Below are positions 17,535-26,492 of a stretch of DNA of 64,000 bases, piece after piece. The notes under the pieces are model-generated. The model ran no database searches. It saw only the letters and a program-made list of their open reading frames with translations, and was not told the origin of the DNA. Positions within the stretch are counted from its first letter, which is position 1. Every line of letters starts with the position of its first letter. The stretch comes from JABDII01 sp963815325 (GTDB lineage Bacteria > Gemmatimonadota > Gemmatimonadetes > Gemmatimonadales > GWC2-71-9). The position numbers and the translations under genes were made by a program. The stretch lies in contig CAWFGG010000006.1 in NCBI GenBank assembly GCA_963815325.1, forward strand, positions 1 to 64,000, written 5' to 3'.

Positions 17535-17946
17535 ATGGCTGAGATCCAGAGCGTCCCGTTCACCATCGACCCTGAGCTCGCGGACATCCGCAAAGGGCTG
17601 GATCTTCATCGGCGGGGTCCTCCGCGTGGAACCCGGGCGCATTGTGCTCGAGTACCGAACGTCGCTCGCAAGCCTGGAGCAATCCGACATCAAGCGACGA
17701 TCGATCGCACTCGACGAGCTCACGCGGGTCGATTACCGACGGGGAATCTTCAGCGCCAAATTGACCTTGCAAGCCAGGAGCCTGGCCGTGTTCGAGGGCA
17801 TGCCGGGCAGTTCGGAAGACCGGCTGGTCTTGAGCATTGCCCGGCGTGACGGGCCCACGGCGAAAATCATTGGGTGGGAGCTGGGCACTGCCCTCGAGAA
17901 TCGGAAGCTCCCTCCGCGATCCTCCGGGACCCCCGACCGCACCTAA
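17535..17946 (+). CDS. Small protein, possible PH-like fold (frameshift near 17597)
   Basis: The start is read as MAEIQSVPFTIDPELADIRKG; the frame then shifts at an AAAGGG run and continues WIFIGGVLRVEPGRIVLEYR and SIALDELTRVDYRRGIFSAK to the stop at 17946. The joined product is about 136 residues, with alternating strands followed by a terminal helix, a pattern reminiscent of bacterial PH-like domains. The one-base shift lies in a homopolymer, as expected for a sequencing indel. A single open frame from 17485 also covers the C-terminal part but has an implausible beginning. Function unknown. Confidence 0.55.
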
Positions 17947-17950
17947 CCCA

Positions 17951-18550
17951 TCAAGATCCAATCCGCCGGCTGGCGATGGTGATGGGCTGGGGATAGCGAA
18001 TGGGGCCCAGCGGCGTATCGACGGACGGGACGCCCCGCAAGGTGATCTCCTTGGGTTCGCCTCCCTGCCCCGCCAGGTTCAGCGCCAGTTCCACCAGGTC
18101 CTTGGCGCTCCCCTCGAAGAAGTCGGTCAGGTCGAGATGCATCGCGATGGGAACGTCCTGCGCCACGCCGGGGCGGAGGGCGTAGCTGGTGTCCACGCTC
18201 CCGCTGATGGTCTCCCGATTCTGCAGCAACAGGGTCCAGTCGAGACGCACGAGCTGCGCCGTTACGGTGTTGTCCGACGGGTTCTCGGCTTGGACCTGCA
18301 GGATGAAGTCGAGCGGCAAATCCTTCCGTGCGACGGCCAGCCCGAGTTGAGCGATCTCGCCGACACTCAGATCTTGATAGGATCGGATCCGGCTCATGGC
18401 TACGCCGGCCAGACGCATGTCGTCGACCCGGTCGAGCGAAAAATCCACGTGCCGAAGCGCCGCAACGCCCCGAATCGTGGTGCACCCGCTCACGGCGAGT
18501 ACCATGCTCCCTGCGAATAAGGTGACGATAGAACGCGACGTGAGCCTCAT
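17951..18550 (-). CDS. Lipoprotein with LEA14-like (water-stress) domain
   Basis: 199 residues. The signal peptide ends in SMVLAVSGCTT, a good lipobox. The mature part, with LRHVDFSLDRVDDMRLAGV, FILQVQAENPSDNTVTAQLV and LDWTLLLQNRETISGSV, fits the LEA14/WHy beta-sandwich pattern in which a conserved Asn-Pro sits between strands. It is probably anchored in a membrane and faces the periplasm. ATG 18550 is preceded by AAGGAAGGG, supporting that start. It ends four bases from the convergent gene before it. Confidence 0.72.
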   Translation of the reverse strand: MRLTSRSIVTLFAGSMVLAVSGCTTIRGVAALRHVDFSLDRVDDMRLAGVAMSRIRSYQDLSVGEIAQLGLAVARKDLPLDFILQVQAENPSDNTVTAQLVRLDWTLLLQNRETISGSVDTSYALRPGVAQDVPIAMHLDLTDFFEGSAKDLVELALNLAGQGGEPKEITLRGVPSVDTPLGPIRYPQPITIASRRIGS

Positions 18551-18587
18551 GGTTTCCCTTCCTTGGATGGATAGGATCGACATCTGA

Positions 18588-20057
18588 TCAATACGAGCTG
18601 AACCCGCTCCATTCCTGAATCCGGTAGATCACCTGCTTGAGCCGAGACCGGTCCTCGTACGTATTGTAGTCAGTGGTGTAGTGGCCGCCCGCATTTGTCC
18701 ACAACCGTTGGTAGAAGCGGCCAAGCTCCTCTGCGAGACGGGAATCGAGCGGGGCCGTGACCTTCACGTCCGCTTCGAGATTGAAATCGTCCAGGTTGCG
18801 CCGGGTCAGATTGGCGGAGCCACCGATCGCACCGACATGACCCTCGTGCCAGCCAATCACCAGTTTTGTGTGGAACTGCTCTCCGTGGGTGTCGTACCAG
18901 CGCAGTGCGATCCGCCCACCGGACTGGGTGACGAGCTCGTGCGCCACCTGACGGTTGGGGATTCCGCCCTTCTGGCGTCCAAAAGCATCCTTATTGGGAT
19001 CGAGAATGAGCCGGATGCCGACGCCCCGTTGAGCTGCGTCCAGGAGCGCCCGGATAACCGAGCGATCGGACAGGTAGAACATGGCAATATCCAACCGATC
19101 GCCTGCCTGGAGGGCCGCGACCTCTTCGAGCACACCCCGTTTGATCTGTCCCTCGGTCAGGTATTGTGCCGTCGTTCCTGGATCGCCGGCGACAGCCGTG
19201 TCCACGCGGTCGGCAGGCGGCATGGCGCCCGAAAACAGGAGGACCGCGCCCTCGGCTTGGAGGGCGTCCTGGCAGGGTCCGCCCCGCATGGCAAACGCGA
19301 TGTTCGAGTGAAAACTCGAGGCGTCATGCGGATTCGCCGAGGCAACAAGGCACTCCTGCTCCGTGACGATCACTTTGCGATGGTTGGCCTTGAAGTTGAG
19401 GAGCCTGAGATACGACCGGAGCGTCACCTTCTGGCCTGAGCTGGTGAGTGGGTGGGGCAGGAACCCTGGGCCACCCGTGCCAAGCCATTGAAGAAATGGG
19501 CGCCACAGGGCGGAATACCCCGGATTCGAGTCGCGTAGCTTGGTTGGATCGGTCACCACGACCGTGATGCCATTGTCGCGGAGACTCCGGATTTCCGGGC
19601 TGGTGTATGCGCCGTAGAAGGTGTTGATCTCGTCCGTGATGAACGTGATCTGAACGTCGGGCGATGCCCGCTTCTTCGCGATCAACCGTTCGGAGAGACG
19701 CTCCGCCAGCGGGAGATACTCGCGATCGCCGCCGTGCTCGCTATTGAAGAGGAACATGTCGATCAGGATGAACCGCTCGGCGCGATCGATCAGTTGGAAC
19801 ACCCGGTCGAAGATGGCCTGTTCGACGACCTGGCCGCTGTCGCGCTGATAGGTGAGATCGACCAGGAACTCGACGGGAACGCCGCGATGCTCCGCGCCGG
19901 AAAACGAGATGCCGGCGGGAAGCGGCCGGGACACGCCCCGGATGCACATGGTGGTCCAGAGTGCTGCCAAGAAGACGGCGACGATGGCTATGGACTTGCG
20001 CCTCACGTGACGCATGAGCAGCCACGATGGACATGATCCGAGGCGAACAGGCTGCAC
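18588..20057 (-). CDS. Phospholipase D-like protein (cardiolipin-synthase type)
   Basis: Up to 489 residues with an N-terminal membrane anchor (IAIVAVFLAALWTTMCI) and two phospholipase D half-sites. The first is NHRKVIVTEQECLVASANP (HxK with trailing Asn) and the second HTKLVIGWHEGHVGAIGGSA (HxK with Gly-Gly-Ser). The usual Asp of each HKD is replaced by Thr/Gly-type residues in this spacing, so activity is plausible but not certain. Family members make or hydrolyse phosphodiester bonds, for example in cardiolipin. The start may be GTG 20057 or ATG 20015. Confidence 0.8.
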   Translation of the reverse strand: MQPVRLGSCPSWLLMRHVRRKSIAIVAVFLAALWTTMCIRGVSRPLPAGISFSGAEHRGVPVEFLVDLTYQRDSGQVVEQAIFDRVFQLIDRAERFILIDMFLFNSEHGGDREYLPLAERLSERLIAKKRASPDVQITFITDEINTFYGAYTSPEIRSLRDNGITVVVTDPTKLRDSNPGYSALWRPFLQWLGTGGPGFLPHPLTSSGQKVTLRSYLRLLNFKANHRKVIVTEQECLVASANPHDASSFHSNIAFAMRGGPCQDALQAEGAVLLFSGAMPPADRVDTAVAGDPGTTAQYLTEGQIKRGVLEEVAALQAGDRLDIAMFYLSDRSVIRALLDAAQRGVGIRLILDPNKDAFGRQKGGIPNRQVAHELVTQSGGRIALRWYDTHGEQFHTKLVIGWHEGHVGAIGGSANLTRRNLDDFNLEADVKVTAPLDSRLAEELGRFYQRLWTNAGGHYTTDYNTYEDRSRLKQVIYRIQEWSGFSSY

Positions 20058-20071
20058 ACCCTCAACAGGCA

Positions 20072-20101
20072 GGGTCCCGCAGCAGGAATGCGACGGGACC
20101 C
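20072..20101. terminator. Inverted repeat downstream of the GGDEF gene
   Basis: GGGTCCCG and CGGGACCC form an 8-bp stem with a 14-base loop, between the stop of the PAS-GGDEF gene and the start of the PLD-like gene (both minus strand). With no U tract it is only a possible terminator. Confidence 0.4.
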
Positions 20102-20132
20102 CGGGCTGAAGCGCAGTTGCTCACACGTTCGA

Positions 20133-21116
20133 TCAAGAGGCTGCGCACACCACACAATTGCGGCCTTGTTGCTTGGCGTCGGTCAGGGCCTCCCTGGCCA
20201 GCTGGACGATGCGCTCCGGGGTCTCCTCGGGTCCGGGCACCCCTGCCGCCACACCGACGCTCACGGTGACACAGCCCGGGGAATCCGCTCCGGGGTGCGG
20301 CAGGTCCAGCGCCTCGATGCCGGCACGGATGATCTCACACAGGGCGATGGCCTTTTCCGGTGTGAGCCCACCTTCCATCAAGAACCCGAACTCCCCACCG
20401 TCGGAGCGCGCCACTAAGTCCCCGGCTCGCCGCGAGTGGCGGCGCAGGACCTGACTCAACTGGCGCAGGCAGTCATCGCCCGCCTTGTGCCCCATGTGTT
20501 CATTGTATTTCCGAAAGCGGTCGATGTCGAAGAACGCCGCCGCAAAAGGCACCCGAAGCCTCACCGCTCGCTTCCACTCCTTCTCCAGAGCCTCGTCGAA
20601 AGCCCTTCGGCTCGCGAGCCCGGTCAACCCATCGACCAGATCGTTCCGCCGCTTGGCGTCCGAGATGTCGCGCGCAACGGCATACAAGAGACCGGTCCCG
20701 GGCTCGGGATAGGACGTCCAACTCAAGTCCTTGTAGCTGCCGTCCTTGCACAAGTACCGGTTCTCGAAGGACAGCGTCGGCGCCCCGCTGGCCAGCTTGC
20801 CTACCTCCGCCGTCGTCTCGGACCGGTCTTCGGGATGGATGAATTCAACGAACGGCTTTGCCAGCATTTCTTCAGGGGTGAATCCGAGAATTCTCTCAAA
20901 CGCCAGATTCACGCGTTTGAAGTAGCCATCGACGCCGGCAATGCAAAGCATGTCCAGCGCGTAGTCGAAGAATCGTTCGAGATCGAACAGCGCGAATTCG
21001 CCAGACGCGGCGGCGGCGATGCCGATGCCGCACGCATGGCAGTACCGCGCGTCGGCTACCAGCGCGGTACTGCATCTGGGACAACTCCGGGAATCGGGAC
21101 TCAACGGCGCCCCCAT
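20133..21116 (-). CDS. Zinc-ribbon / PAS / degenerate GGDEF protein
   Basis: 327 residues. An N-terminal zinc ribbon (CPRCSTALVADARYCHACG) is followed by a PAS domain (FFDYALDMLCIAGVDGYFKR through YAVARDISDAKR) and a GGDEF domain beginning DLVDGLTGLASRRAFDEAL. The first metal-binding Asp is in AAFFDIDRFRKYNEHMGHK. The signature is read as S-D-G-G-E-F instead of GGDEF/GGEEF, so the third, metal-binding acidic residue becomes Gly. An RxxD (RAGD) five residues upstream keeps the c-di-GMP inhibitory-site pattern. The protein could be a c-di-GMP effector rather than a synthase. ATG 21116 was chosen because a longer start would overlap the next gene. Confidence 0.8.
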   Translation of the reverse strand: MGAPLSPDSRSCPRCSTALVADARYCHACGIGIAAAASGEFALFDLERFFDYALDMLCIAGVDGYFKRVNLAFERILGFTPEEMLAKPFVEFIHPEDRSETTAEVGKLASGAPTLSFENRYLCKDGSYKDLSWTSYPEPGTGLLYAVARDISDAKRRNDLVDGLTGLASRRAFDEALEKEWKRAVRLRVPFAAAFFDIDRFRKYNEHMGHKAGDDCLRQLSQVLRRHSRRAGDLVARSDGGEFGFLMEGGLTPEKAIALCEIIRAGIEALDLPHPGADSPGCVTVSVGVAAGVPGPEETPERIVQLAREALTDAKQQGRNCVVCAAS

Positions 21117-21177
21117 GGAAGGAAACCCCGAAGAATCACCGATCCCGGGTCGTGAAGCAAGGACACGAAGAGCCTGC

Positions 21178-21588
21178 TCAGTGCCATACCGCCAGAATGC
21201 CCCCCACCAGCGCAAAGGCTACCCAGTAGAAACCGGCATTGATCAGGAAGACGTGGGGCGATCGCTTCTCGAACGCCAGGCTATTCAGGTTCAAGGGTAA
21301 CGCAAAGCCGAGCCAGGCCCAAAAGCCGACCATGACCCCGGCCCCGAAGGTCGTGGCACCCAGGACGCGCGCCAGATTCGCGAGGACGAAGCTGACGAGG
21401 AGACCGCTCAGAAACCACACGGCGAGCGCCTTGGGGAAGTCCCGCTGCGCCCGCGCCGCTTCCTCCGGGTTGAGATTCAGCGCGTTCTGCCAGGCCTTGC
21501 CGAAGACCGCCGCATACCACACGCCACCGACCACGAAGAACACCAGCGCTGCCACCAGGATCGCCAGGTAATTGAGATCCGTCGTCAT
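21178..21588 (-). CDS. DUF1761 family membrane protein
   Basis: 136 residues and four membrane helices, with the family opening MTTDLNYLAILVAALVFFVV, then GGVWYAAVFGKAWQ, FGAGVMVGFWAWLGFALPL and the final INAGFYWVAFALVGGILAVW. Function unknown. ATG 21588 is strongly supported by GAGGAGGGAGCT just upstream; the open frame beyond it is spurious. Confidence 0.85.
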   Translation of the reverse strand: MTTDLNYLAILVAALVFFVVGGVWYAAVFGKAWQNALNLNPEEAARAQRDFPKALAVWFLSGLLVSFVLANLARVLGATTFGAGVMVGFWAWLGFALPLNLNSLAFEKRSPHVFLINAGFYWVAFALVGGILAVWH

Positions 21589-21646
21589 AGCTCCCTCCTC
21601 ATTAAAAATGAGAACCAGAAGCACCTGCGGCGCCGAGCGCGAGCCT

Positions 21647-22672
21647 TCAGGCGAGCACCCGCGCCAGCACGTGGAACACGTTCTGCGGCTCGATCGAGCG
21701 CAGGCAGTCATGATGCTGGAGCGGGCACGTATGGCCCCCCCGCCTGCTGCAGGGTCGGCACGGGAGATCTCGCTCCACGACCGTGGCGTGGGCCTGGTAC
21801 GGGAACCGGCCGAATTCCCGCACTGTGGGGCCAAACAACGCCACCACCGGCGTCCCGACGCCGGTCGCCATGTGGAGCGTACCGCTGTCTCCCGTAATCA
21901 CCGCCTGCGCTCGCTTCAAGATGGCTCCCGTGCCCTGAAGGCTCAATAGCCCCGCCGAGCTCGCGGCGCGGGCGCCGCTCCTGACCGCGATGTCCGTTGC
22001 CAGAGTGGCGTCTCCGTGCCCACCCACAACCACGGCATCAGCCCCGGTGTCCGTCACCCGAGTAATCAGGTCCACCCAGAAATCTGCCGGCCAACGCTGC
22101 GTGGCCGCCAAGGCTCCCGGTGCAAAGGCTACCAGCGGGCCGTCGACCCGGATCCCAGCCTGATCCAACCACTTGGTCGCCTCGGCGTCCGCAGCCTCGC
22201 TCAGGCAGAATTCGACCGGCAGACCATCGGGAACGACATCCAGGTCTTTGGCCGCAGTGAAATATCGTTCCGCGTCCGATGGTGCCTCAGCAAACAGGTT
22301 TCGTTTGGTGTGAATCAGTACGCGTTCGGCCAGCCACCGCCGCTCGGCACGACGCCAGCGCCCTGGCACGAGGCGGCGGAGAAGTCGGCTCTGCACACTG
22401 CCCTCGAGATCGAGCAGGCAGCCGAACTCGTGCTGCCTCAGACTCCGCGCCCATGCCCAGAGTGAGGCCTTCGGGCCAACCCCCGCGACCTGATCGACGT
22501 TGGGGTTGTGCTTGAGGAGCGGAGCGTAACGCTCGTCGGTCAGCACGGTCAGCCGTGCTTCCGGATGGCGATGGCGCAGGGCCCTGAGCAACGGTGTCGT
22601 CAGGAGAACACCGCCGATCGAGCTGAGCCGAACCACGAGAATTTCCGTCGGCACCACAACGACGGGAGACAT
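21647..22672 (-). CDS. Glycosyltransferase family 9 (heptosyltransferase-like)
   Basis: 341 residues, full length for GT9. The N-terminal Rossmann domain starts ILVVRLSSIGGVLLTTPLLR (the usual 'IGDvl.t.P.l..l' with Gly-Gly in place of Gly-Asp). The C-terminal domain has LVAFAPGALAATQRWPADFW and the donor site AVITGDSGTLHMATGVGTPV, LFGPTVREFGRFPY. Homologues transfer ADP-heptose or similar sugars to lipopolysaccharide core in the cytoplasm. Cys clusters near the C-terminus (PCRPCSRRGGHTCPL) are typical of some members. The acceptor is unknown. Confidence 0.86.
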   Translation of the reverse strand: MSPVVVVPTEILVVRLSSIGGVLLTTPLLRALRHRHPEARLTVLTDERYAPLLKHNPNVDQVAGVGPKASLWAWARSLRQHEFGCLLDLEGSVQSRLLRRLVPGRWRRAERRWLAERVLIHTKRNLFAEAPSDAERYFTAAKDLDVVPDGLPVEFCLSEAADAEATKWLDQAGIRVDGPLVAFAPGALAATQRWPADFWVDLITRVTDTGADAVVVGGHGDATLATDIAVRSGARAASSAGLLSLQGTGAILKRAQAVITGDSGTLHMATGVGTPVVALFGPTVREFGRFPYQAHATVVERDLPCRPCSRRGGHTCPLQHHDCLRSIEPQNVFHVLARVLA

Positions 22673-22818
22673 GGCAAGCCTCGGTCAGGGCCGCTGGGCT
22701 TGGAGCAATGGCCTGGAACTCGCCCGGCCGGGCCGGGAATGGCCCCAAGGTACCGGTGGAACCGGCTCCGCGCCACGCGTGCGGGTGGCCGGAGCAAGAA
22801 GGACCGGCTGCGTGCACT

Positions 22819-24498
22819 CTACTGGGTGGCCGCCATGGTCGAATCGCGCAGGGCGCGGAACTCGGTACCCTCCCGCCAATTGGGAAAGGTCGCTTCGTTG
22901 GCCAGCCGGTAGCCCATTCGGAAGGCGAGCCGGAGGTCGGCCACCGCACCGCGAAGATCCCAGTCGGGGCCGATTTCATCCGTCACCTTGTGGTAGCGCT
23001 CGGCCGTGTACTTCTCGCGCTGTTCGAGACCCCAGGCTTCGCCGTGCTCAATGTTGTCGATACCCGGATCGGCGTAGAACGCCGGGACCCCGATCTTGGC
23101 GAAGCTGAAGTGGTCCGAGCGATAGAAATAGCCCTTCTCGACTTCGGGATCGGGCCGGAGGACGCGCCCGTCGGCGTGGGCCGCCTCTTCGGCGACGTCA
23201 TCCAGCTCCGAGTTGCCGTAGCCGACCACCATGATGTCGTGAGTTGGCCCCCAGATGTTCATGGCATCGATGTTGAGCGCGGCGACCGTCTTGGTCGGCG
23301 GGTAGACCGGGTTGGCGGCGTAGTAAGCCGAGCCGAGCAGGCCCTGTTCCTCGGCGCCGACAGCCAGAAAGAGAATGGAGCGGGCGGGCCGTGGTTCGAG
23401 TGTCGCGAAGGCCTTGGCCAGCTCGAGCAGGCCGGCCGTCCCCGTGGCGTTGTCCCGGGCCCCGTTGTAGATCTGGTCTCCCTCGAGGGTGGTGTCGCGT
23501 CCAAAGTGGTCCCAGTGCGCCATGTACACGACGAATTCGTCGGGCCGGCTGCTTCCCGGCAGCACGGCGAGGACGTTGCTGGTGGCGGATTGTGCGATGG
23601 TGTTGGTAAGGCCGACCGACGCCTCGAGGCCGAGCGGAACGGCCTTGAATCCTCGTTGACTCGCTTGCGTCTTGAGCGAATCATAGCTCATGCCGGCTTG
23701 CTGGAAGATGCTCCGGGCCGTCTCGACGGTGACCCAGCCCTCGACCGCCGACCGCGACATGTTGTTGTCGTCGGCCACCAGTCCGAACTGCGGGCCGGTG
23801 AAGCCGTTCTCCACCACGGCCCAGGGATAGGCCGCCGGTTCCGTCTCGTGAACGATGAACACTCCGGACGCGCCCTGCCGCGCCGCTTCCTCGAACTTGT
23901 AGGTCCAGCGGCCATAGTACGTCATGGCGTTGCCGTTGAAGAGCGCCGGGTCTTTGGTCGCGAAACCCGGGTCGTTCACCAGCATCACGACCGTCTTGCC
24001 GCGAACATCCAGCCCGGCGTAGTCGTTCCACTCGTACTCCGGCGCCACCGTGCCGTATCCGACGAACACCATGCCGGACTTGGTGACCGCCGACGCGGGC
24101 ACGACCCGCCTGGTCCAGGCCACGAACTCGTTGCGGAAGTTGTAGCCCTTGCCGCCCTTTGTTCCATCCACGCGCAGCGCCGTGGGTACCGACGTAATGG
24201 AGACCACCGGGAACTGCTGCACATAGCTCTCGCCATTGCCCGGCTCGAGACCCAGCCGCCCGAACTCGGCGGTCAGATAGTCGATGGTCTTCTGCTCGCC
24301 CACTGAGGCCGGGGCCCGACCTTCGAAGTCATCCGAGGCCAGCACTTCGATGTGGGCCGTGAGCCCCTCCACCGTCATGGCATCGAGGGCCCGATCCGGC
24401 ACGCCGTCACCGCTGCGGCAGCCAACCCCGGCGCTTGCGAGCGCGAGGCTCAGGAGAGGAAGTCGTAGATAGTGTCGTGGAAGTCGAATCGGTAGCAT
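22819..24498 (-). CDS. M28-family metallopeptidase with PA domain, lipoprotein
   Basis: 559 residues. The signal peptide ends in ALASAGVGC, a lipobox. A PA domain (about residues 125-290, YAGLDVRGKTVVML region) is inserted before the catalytic domain. The two-zinc site is complete: His-Asp in AHWDHFG, bridging Asp in GARDNATGTAGLLEL, Glu-Glu in AVGAEEQGLLGS, Asp in ALNIDAMNIWG and the last His in RYHKVTDEIG. It is an aminopeptidase or exopeptidase acting outside the cytoplasm. A 532-codon open frame on the other strand is a GC-rich shadow. Confidence 0.92.
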   Translation of the reverse strand: MLPIRLPRHYLRLPLLSLALASAGVGCRSGDGVPDRALDAMTVEGLTAHIEVLASDDFEGRAPASVGEQKTIDYLTAEFGRLGLEPGNGESYVQQFPVVSITSVPTALRVDGTKGGKGYNFRNEFVAWTRRVVPASAVTKSGMVFVGYGTVAPEYEWNDYAGLDVRGKTVVMLVNDPGFATKDPALFNGNAMTYYGRWTYKFEEAARQGASGVFIVHETEPAAYPWAVVENGFTGPQFGLVADDNNMSRSAVEGWVTVETARSIFQQAGMSYDSLKTQASQRGFKAVPLGLEASVGLTNTIAQSATSNVLAVLPGSSRPDEFVVYMAHWDHFGRDTTLEGDQIYNGARDNATGTAGLLELAKAFATLEPRPARSILFLAVGAEEQGLLGSAYYAANPVYPPTKTVAALNIDAMNIWGPTHDIMVVGYGNSELDDVAEEAAHADGRVLRPDPEVEKGYFYRSDHFSFAKIGVPAFYADPGIDNIEHGEAWGLEQREKYTAERYHKVTDEIGPDWDLRGAVADLRLAFRMGYRLANEATFPNWREGTEFRALRDSTMAATQ

Positions 24499-24712
24499 AC
24501 GTCAGATCCCTGGAGTGGCAGAGCAAGTGACTGAGAGTATCGCACGGAGAAAGATGGGTGCACAGAGGTCCGGATGCGAGTCTCGACGCTGACGGATCCG
24601 GCTCGGTCGCCTCGATCCTGCTCCAGGACCGGACCAACCTGCCTACGAGGAGGCTCCCGAGACGCGCCACGGCCTATTGCGCTCCGACACCCCATCGTCC
24701 TTTGTTTGACCG
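24499..24712. promoter_or_regulatory. Divergent intergenic region
   Basis: 214 bases between the M28 peptidase (minus) and the GAF sensor kinase (plus). Promoters for both are expected here; no operator palindrome is evident. Confidence 0.3.
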
Positions 24713-26230
24713 ATGGATTTCGAACTGCCCCAATCGGCGGTCGTTGATTTCGCCGCACCATTCCTCCAGACCGCGGTCACGCTCGGACTCGCCGGACTCT
24801 GCGTATTCCTCTATCAACAATATCGCAAACGCTACTTTCTCTACTGGGCCCTGGCGTGGGCCATGTACGCCCTCCGGCTTACGGCCATCATCACGTTCAT
24901 GGCGAGCGGCGACCGTATCTGGCTGTACTGGCATCAGGTGGTGACGGGGTGGACCGCTCTCGGAATCTTGTGGGCCGCGCTCATCTTCTCCCGGCAGCTC
25001 GATTTCAGGCAGCGCTATTTGCTGCTGGTGTTGTTCCCTCCGATCTGGTCGTATGCCGCCATCTATCAGTTGGACAACTTCTACCTTGCCGCTGTTCCGG
25101 CCGTTGCTTTCCTGAGCGCGGCCACCCTGTGGACCGGCTGGGTGTTCCTGCAACACCACCGGCAGGTCGGCTCCGGGGCCGCAGCGGTGCTGGCGGCAAC
25201 CATGCTGCTCTGGAGCGCGCATCACCTGGATTACCCATTCTTCCGGGCCCGTGGCGCATGGAATCCGTGGGGCTACTACCTGGACATCGTCTTCGAGTTG
25301 GCGGTGGGCGCCGGAATACTCCTGCTGGTGCTCGAAGACCTGCGTGGCGGCCTTCGGACCCTGTCGACTCTATCCGGCGACCTGCAGCGAGGCGAGGAGC
25401 CAACCGATCAAGCCGGCGTCCTGGCTGCGTTGCTCGAGCGACCCTTGGCACTCCCCGGGGTGCGAGGCAGCGCACTCTACGCACGGTCTCCCGCTCCCGG
25501 GCGCTATGTCGGCGGCGCCGGTGTGTGCCGTACGTGGGTGGGAACGGAGCCCACGCCGCGAGCGGAAGCAGCAATCAATCGCAGCCTGGAAACGGGGCAG
25601 CCCGAGAGCGTGCACGGGCTCGATGGACACGGCTCAGAGTGGGGCTACAGCTATTTTGCCTCGTTGCCGGTGCTGCATGGGGAGACTGTCATCGGGTCGA
25701 TGGTCATCGTAGGCCACGCCAGGGATCCGTTTGCCGCTTTGGACACCGACTTTCTCACCGCGCTTGGCCAGCAGGTGGGGGCGGCCCTCGAAAACGCCGA
25801 TCTCTACCGACGCTTGGCCGTCCGAACGGCAGAACTCGAGGCGCTCACGACTCGAATGCTCGATCAGTACGAGGCCGAGCGCCGGCGGCTCTCCCGAGAA
25901 CTGCATGACGAAACGGCCCAGGTGTTGTCGGCCGTCAAGCTCCAGCTTGGCCTGCTGAGGGAGAAGGCGGTTCCCGAGGAGGTGCCCCGCATCGACCGGG
26001 TCCTCGAACTGGTCGACACCGGCATTCGGAGCATCCGCAGCGTCACCGATGTCCTACGTCCACCGCTATTAGACGAGCTCGGCCTGGGCCCAACCCTTCG
26101 GGCAATCACCGAGGACTTCGGTAAGCAGAGCGGCCTGGACATCCGGCTTCGCTGCCCAGTCCGACTTGCCGGCGTTGGGCGAGGAGGCGGAGTTGGCCAT
26201 CTTTCGAGCGGTCCAAGAAGGGCTCGCTAA
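24713..26230 (+). CDS. GAF-domain sensor histidine kinase (HisKA_3), main piece
   Basis: Residues 1-215 form seven membrane helices. A GAF domain follows (about 245-370, with GYSYFASLPVLHGETVIGSM and FLTALGQQVGAALENADLYR), then the HisKA_3 dimerisation helix RRRLSRELHDETAQVLSAVK with the phosphoacceptor His near residue 398. The ATPase domain lies in another frame (26166-26492) because of a one-base shift near 26155, in a CCC run. The full kinase would be about 590 residues and is coupled to the NarL-type regulator that follows. Stimulus unknown. Confidence 0.83.
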   Translation: MDFELPQSAVVDFAAPFLQTAVTLGLAGLCVFLYQQYRKRYFLYWALAWAMYALRLTAIITFMASGDRIWLYWHQVVTGWTALGILWAALIFSRQLDFRQRYLLLVLFPPIWSYAAIYQLDNFYLAAVPAVAFLSAATLWTGWVFLQHHRQVGSGAAAVLAATMLLWSAHHLDYPFFRARGAWNPWGYYLDIVFELAVGAGILLLVLEDLRGGLRTLSTLSGDLQRGEEPTDQAGVLAALLERPLALPGVRGSALYARSPAPGRYVGGAGVCRTWVGTEPTPRAEAAINRSLETGQPESVHGLDGHGSEWGYSYFASLPVLHGETVIGSMVIVGHARDPFAALDTDFLTALGQQVGAALENADLYRRLAVRTAELEALTTRMLDQYEAERRRLSRELHDETAQVLSAVKLQLGLLREKAVPEEVPRIDRVLELVDTGIRSIRSVTDVLRPPLLDELGLGPTLRAITEDFGKQSGLDIRLRCPVRLAGVGRGGGVGHLSSGPRRAR

Positions 26231-26492
26231 CGTGGCACGCCATGCCAAGGCCAAGTCGGCGGTCGTGACGCTCTCCGAGGATCCCGGGTGGATCTGTCTC
26301 TCGATCCGGGATGACGGACGAGGCATCCCGCCGGATCACACACTCGACTCACTGGAACGCAGAGGACACATGGGACTCACCGGAATGCGCGAACGGATCC
26401 TCGCGCTCGGCGGCTCGGTCTCGATATCGGGTCAGCCAGGAGCTGGGGCGGTGCTCGAGGTCCGACTCCCACGCGACGGGGCCGGTTCTTGA
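26166..26492 (+). CDS. ATPase domain of the GAF sensor kinase (after frameshift)
   Basis: This frame holds the HATPase_c domain of the kinase that begins at 24713: FRAVQEGLANVARHAKAKSA is the N box, LSIRDDGRGIPPD the D box, and GHMGLTGMRERILALGGSVS the G region typical of NarX/DegS-type kinases. Its stop TGA overlaps the TTG start of the response regulator. It is not an independent gene. Confidence 0.75.
   Translation: MPALGEEAELAIFRAVQEGLANVARHAKAKSAVVTLSEDPGWICLSIRDDGRGIPPDHTLDSLERRGHMGLTGMRERILALGGSVSISGQPGAGAVLEVRLPRDGAGS

Noticed and set aside
20072..20101. 8-bp inverted repeat as an operator
   Set aside because: It is far from a promoter position and the loop is 14 bases; a transcript hairpin is more likely.
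22708..24306. A 532-codon open frame on the plus strand
   Set aside because: It lies exactly opposite the intact M28 peptidase, is typical of antisense frames in GC-rich DNA, and has no recognisable domain or ribosome binding site.
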